Source: Homarus americanus | Taxonomy: Eukaryota > Arthropoda > Malacostraca > Decapoda > Nephropidae | Length of the DNA stretch: 64,000 nt | Direction: 5' to 3' | NCBI RefSeq assembly: GCF_018991925.1 | Contig: NW_024737068.1 | Coordinates: forward strand, 10,141,111-10,205,110 | Shown here: positions 60,496 to 64,000 of the stretch, one piece after another | Layout: every line of letters starts with the position of its first letter | Position numbering within the stretch: the first letter of the stretch is position 1 | The notes under the pieces: model-generated | The model's input: the letters and a program-made list of their open reading frames with translations, nothing else | Databases searched by the model: none | What the model was told of the DNA's origin: nothing | Position numbers and translations under genes: made by a program

Positions 60496-62754
60496 ACAAG
60501 AGACTTCAAGTTATTTAACTCTATAGATCAACACTATACGACTACATCGTGATCTTTGCCCTCCTTCCGTCCATCCGTCAGTCCGTCCGTCCCCTCCTCC
60601 CTCCCTCTCCCCCATTTTCCCAATCACCCAACCTTTCCTCCCGTCACCAGACTCTTCTCTCCCCCTTGTCCCCATTTCAACAAGCTCTCCTCCCTCCTTC
60701 TTTCCCTCGTCAACAGTCCCCTTCCCTCCCTTCCTCCGTCCCTCTCTCCCCCTTCCTCTCGCCTCGGGTCTTCTCTCCTCTTCTCTGAGACACACACATA
60801 CAACATGCAGTAATACAATACACACGAAAGAAATACATGCATGCAGTAGAGAAACACACAGAAACAAACTTAAAGAACATGTGCACATAACACATAGAAG
60901 CATGTGCACACAACACACAGAAACATGTGCACACAACGTATATAAATGTGCACACAATGCACATAACACCCATAATCACAAAGAAATGAGTTAGTTGAAG
61001 ATAATTTGTTTTTATCACAATAAGTGCATATAATTATATTACCTGGATTCAGAATAATACTCTCTTTAAGTCAACATTAGTTTATTATTTACAGTAATAA
61101 AATGATGCATTAGGATATGTTTTGTCAATATGTAGCTCTTCAACATTGCTTCTTAAAGCCCGAACAAGAAATTTGCAGTGCTATTGCCACTAATTTCGCC
61201 ATGCCCTGACAATGTACAGTACAATAATCTTATCTACCTCATGTTCTCACGTCACACCCACCATTCATGATACCCAGCTCTCTTCACCCTTACCACGTTA
61301 TCAGATCGTTCTGGCTCCTCTCTGCTACTTTCACTTAACATAAGTTTCTTATTCCATCTTGGGTTGATGCTTTTCTGGCGATCCTCTGCATGTTGTGACA
61401 GTCTGTCCTACTTCGCTGGCTCTACACTTGCCCCATTCACTCATTTACTCTGTTTTTATTACTTTCATATTTTTTCTTGAATTTTCCGATTATCTCTTCT
61501 TCTTTTTTTTCGTCAGCGGAGCTCCAGTAATTTTATTTGTGACGACTTTAAATACGTCGTCTGAGGGAACCGCTACTGTACCTTGGCCAGTTATTGAGGT
61601 AACATACTTCATCTGTTGTTGTCTCTCGTAAGGTTCAAGACTGTGGGTAAGCGACCCCCAAAGCCTTGCCTGGGCACCCACCAAACCCGACATGTGAATC
61701 GCCATCGTTTGTCCCAAGTCACCGCCAGCCATGGGTCAGTCTTAAGTCCCCCTTGTGTTGACTTCTATCTCGAGCAAGTGGATATTAGTTTCTTTAGCTC
61801 AAAACTATTTTTTTTAACAAACTAACAGTTCTACTAAGTCTCTAACAAGCTTAAAGCCGACACTACAAACTTAATACTACGGTAGCGGAGGGACGGCGGT
61901 GCCCACCCGGGCACAGGTCAACGACCCACAACGGAGCCTAGGGGGCGAACAAATAAGAATAGACTGTAAACTTACAGAACTTTGATAATTTTTTCTTAGT
62001 TCATTTCGACTATTGTTTGAATCTTCACTTCCTCCCAAGACGATTTGGCAAAATAAATTTAATTAAAAGTTTATATTTTTTATCTTTTTCTGAACTGAAA
62101 AAAAGGACAAATAATGTAGGTGTTAGTCAAGTGTCACCCTCAGCTTCCCGTCCTGCCCTCCACGCCACTTCACTAATATCTGTTCACGATATATAACACT
62201 GTCTTTGTTTAAGCCTCAGTTTAAACATGATGGTAAGGTCATCTTGGTGTTGGATATACTCAGCCTGAACAATGTAGTTCTCTTCCACCTACAGTATTTT
62301 TTGTAACCAAGAGTCTTAACTAGGCCTGATATAGCAATATTGGAGTCAATTCTACTCCTATATACTGTAATTTTAATATCTGTACTTTTCATTCAATTAT
62401 AAAGCTTAACGTTAATAAAATAAGGCATAACTTTAGTTCAGAAAACGCTCAGATATAACCGTCAGACAACACTCAGCTATTCGGCACTCGGTGGGACGTC
62501 AGTAGAGGAAATAAATGGTAGCTTCCTTTAACACTATCATCACTACATAGACTAGTTTAAGTCGCTTCAGCATAGACTAGACGTGTGGTATTTGTGTACC
62601 AACACTTGATTGGCCAGGCTTCTACGACTGTCCTTTTAGAAGATTATGATTCTCGACCATTTGTTCTCTTTTCTCTGGGTTAGTAGTATTACTTAAGTTA
62701 CAGCATGCACTATGTTAACATTATTTACAGTTAGTTTGTAGGTGGGATGTAAGT
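60496..62754. other. Unassigned stretch with a pyrimidine-rich tract
   Basis: C/T-rich low complexity from 60556 to 60790 gives open frames without meaning, followed by CACACA-type repeats (GTGCACACAACAC units) to about 60965. Only the candidate exon at 61517 stands out. Confidence 0.4.
61517..61564 (+). CDS. Candidate terminal exon
   Basis: A long T/C-rich tract ending TTTTTTTTCGTCAG at 61516 is one of the best acceptors in the downstream half of the window. Read in phase 0, the phase left by the candidate exon at 52738-52781, it gives RSSSNFICDDFKYVV followed by TGA at 61562-61564. An AATAAA lies about 490 bases downstream, near 62053. The hydrophobic end resembles a PDZ-binding tail, but that is only a suggestion. 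A second donor-like GTAACA follows at about 61600, so a longer exon read in another frame is also possible. Confidence 0.22.
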   Translation, partial: RSSSNFICDDFKYVV

Positions 62755-63045
62755 TCTAGGTAGATTGTAGATTGTAGATTGTAGGTTGGGTGTAGGTTGT
62801 AGGTGAGGTTTAAGTTGTAGGTGGGGTGTAGGTTGTAGTTGAGGCGTAAGTTGTAGGTGGGGTGTAGGTTGTAGGTGGGGTGCAGGTTGTAGGTGGGGTG
62901 CAGGTTGTAGGTGGGGTGCAGGTTGTAGGTCGGATGCAGGTTGTAGGTGGGGAATAGGTTATAGGTGGGGTGCAGGTTATAGGTGGGGTGCAGGTTGTAG
63001 GTGGGATGCAGGTTGTAGGTGGGGTGTAGGTTGTAGGAGGTGTGA
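62755..63045. repeat. 18-bp minisatellite
   Basis: About 16 copies of GTTGTAGGTGGGGTGCAG and near variants. The minus strand is open and reads repeated TYNLHP, a consequence of the 18-bp period. No gene structure is apparent. Confidence 0.9.
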
Positions 63046-64000
63046 TATCCTATGAATGGCAAACAGGGTGAAGGTGGCACAGACACTTGTAATTTCACTC
63101 ATTAATTGGTCATAAATTCAGAGCTAAGAATGTTAAAGAGTAATTATGATTGTTATAGCAGTCTCACACACGATGATTCTGTTCTCATGACCAAAAGTAG
63201 ACATATTAGTCATCAACAGTAGCCATCACTAGATTCTACAGGTATTGGTCAAATTTGGACCATACGGACTGGATACTGCAGAGGCAAGCTTATCTCACGT
63301 TAACTCGGCTCAAGTGTAACAATTTAGTGGACAAAGAGAGAAAATGCACTGGATACAGAGCAAAGCAGATTACCATATAACATCCTTGACCAACAATCTA
63401 GTTTCCGTGGTCTGGTTCCGGTTAATGGAGGGCGGCTACCCAGGGCATTTAGTTATTTTACAAGTTAACAGTCTTAAAACAGTACGTGCACATTAAACGT
63501 GCGCAGGACACGTGGCCAGTGAGGATGATGCCACCTGCATATTCTCTTCCTAAAAACCTTCCCCTTTCCTTGGCCATTATTGTTATACTAATACTCGAAT
63601 GCTTCACAACTTGTCATCATCAACTTTACTTCTCATTCTTGGATATCACATTGTCTTGAGTCTCTCCCGCCAACCTATTACAGGTCAAGTATTTTCATTT
63701 AGATATCATAAACATATTTTTTTTTCTTTCTGTTGCTTTCATACTGACTTGCTTTGTCCACAGCAGCCACGACCAAGTAACGAGGTGACAAGTCTCCAGA
63801 TCTACTAGCACACAACCACAACTGTCTAGACACAAGTACAGTATTTTTAACTACGGAGGCATTTAAGAACAGCAACGCTGAAGTCAATTTAACTTATATA
63901 CGCCAAGATCACTAGCTGGGAAATCCCTGCTGGATTCTTCGAAGACTGGCAAGTAGTTTGAAAAGAGCAACTGGTGCCGCATTACTTCTGTGGAGGCACG
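63046..64000. other. Unassigned stretch
   Basis: No gene, RNA or transposon recognised. Confidence 0.4.

Noticed and set aside
60511..60969. A 152-codon minus-strand frame with Cys/His repeats and a basic tail
   Set aside because: It combines CACA-type and CT-rich low complexity; composition alone explains it.

Overview
The window looks like intron-rich, repeat-rich nuclear DNA from an arthropod, most likely a decapod crustacean. The basis is an aquaglyceroporin gene split by multi-kilobase introns, short TTAGG/CCTAA tracts (the arthropod telomere motif), abundant (TA)n, (GT)n and (TAA)n microsatellites, and many decayed CR1-, RTE- and I-like LINEs plus Tc1/mariner remnants. There is no sign of bacterial operons, CRISPR arrays or rRNA, and I found no convincing tRNA. 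The species cannot be read from the sequence.

Only one host gene is well supported: an aquaglyceroporin (glycerol/water channel) on the + strand. Its exons are 16284-16548 (first NPA motif), 22890-23023, 23881-24098 (second NPA motif, NPARD) and 34900-35071 (last membrane helix and a stop). They join in frame to 262 codons plus stop. The exon for the first membrane helix and the start codon was not found and is probably upstream of base 1. Intron 2 appears to use a GC-AG splice pair. A perfect GTAAGT donor overlaps the stop of the last exon, and two phase-compatible candidate exons (52738-52781 and 61517-61564) could give an alternative C-terminus.

Layout: 1-5800, LINE remnants, a hammerhead-like motif and a TTAGG tract; 5810-12495, a 6.7-kb minisatellite with 22- and 31-bp units; 12496-16283, LINE debris; 16284-35071, the aquaglyceroporin gene, with an 18-bp minisatellite in intron 1 and a roughly 30-bp minisatellite in intron 3 that runs directly into the last splice acceptor; 35640-39000, a foldback element with a CCTAA core, a 21-bp minisatellite and a Tc1 scrap; 39005-43996, a LINE (ORF1 and endonuclease) next to a 3.07-kb Tc1/mariner-like element with about 400-bp inverted repeats; 45100-48720, a Penelope-type hammerhead motif between (TA)n tracts and an RT-RNase H LINE; 49000-57400, two CR1 copies and unassigned DNA; 57500-64000, three minisatellites and unassigned DNA.

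Apart from the aquaporin nearly everything recognisable is mobile or tandem-repeat DNA. The most interesting signals are the satellite that seems to have grown out of the aquaporin splice acceptor, the dimer-type hammerhead ribozyme motifs, the nested foldback element carrying a telomere-like core, and the possible alternative aquaporin tail.
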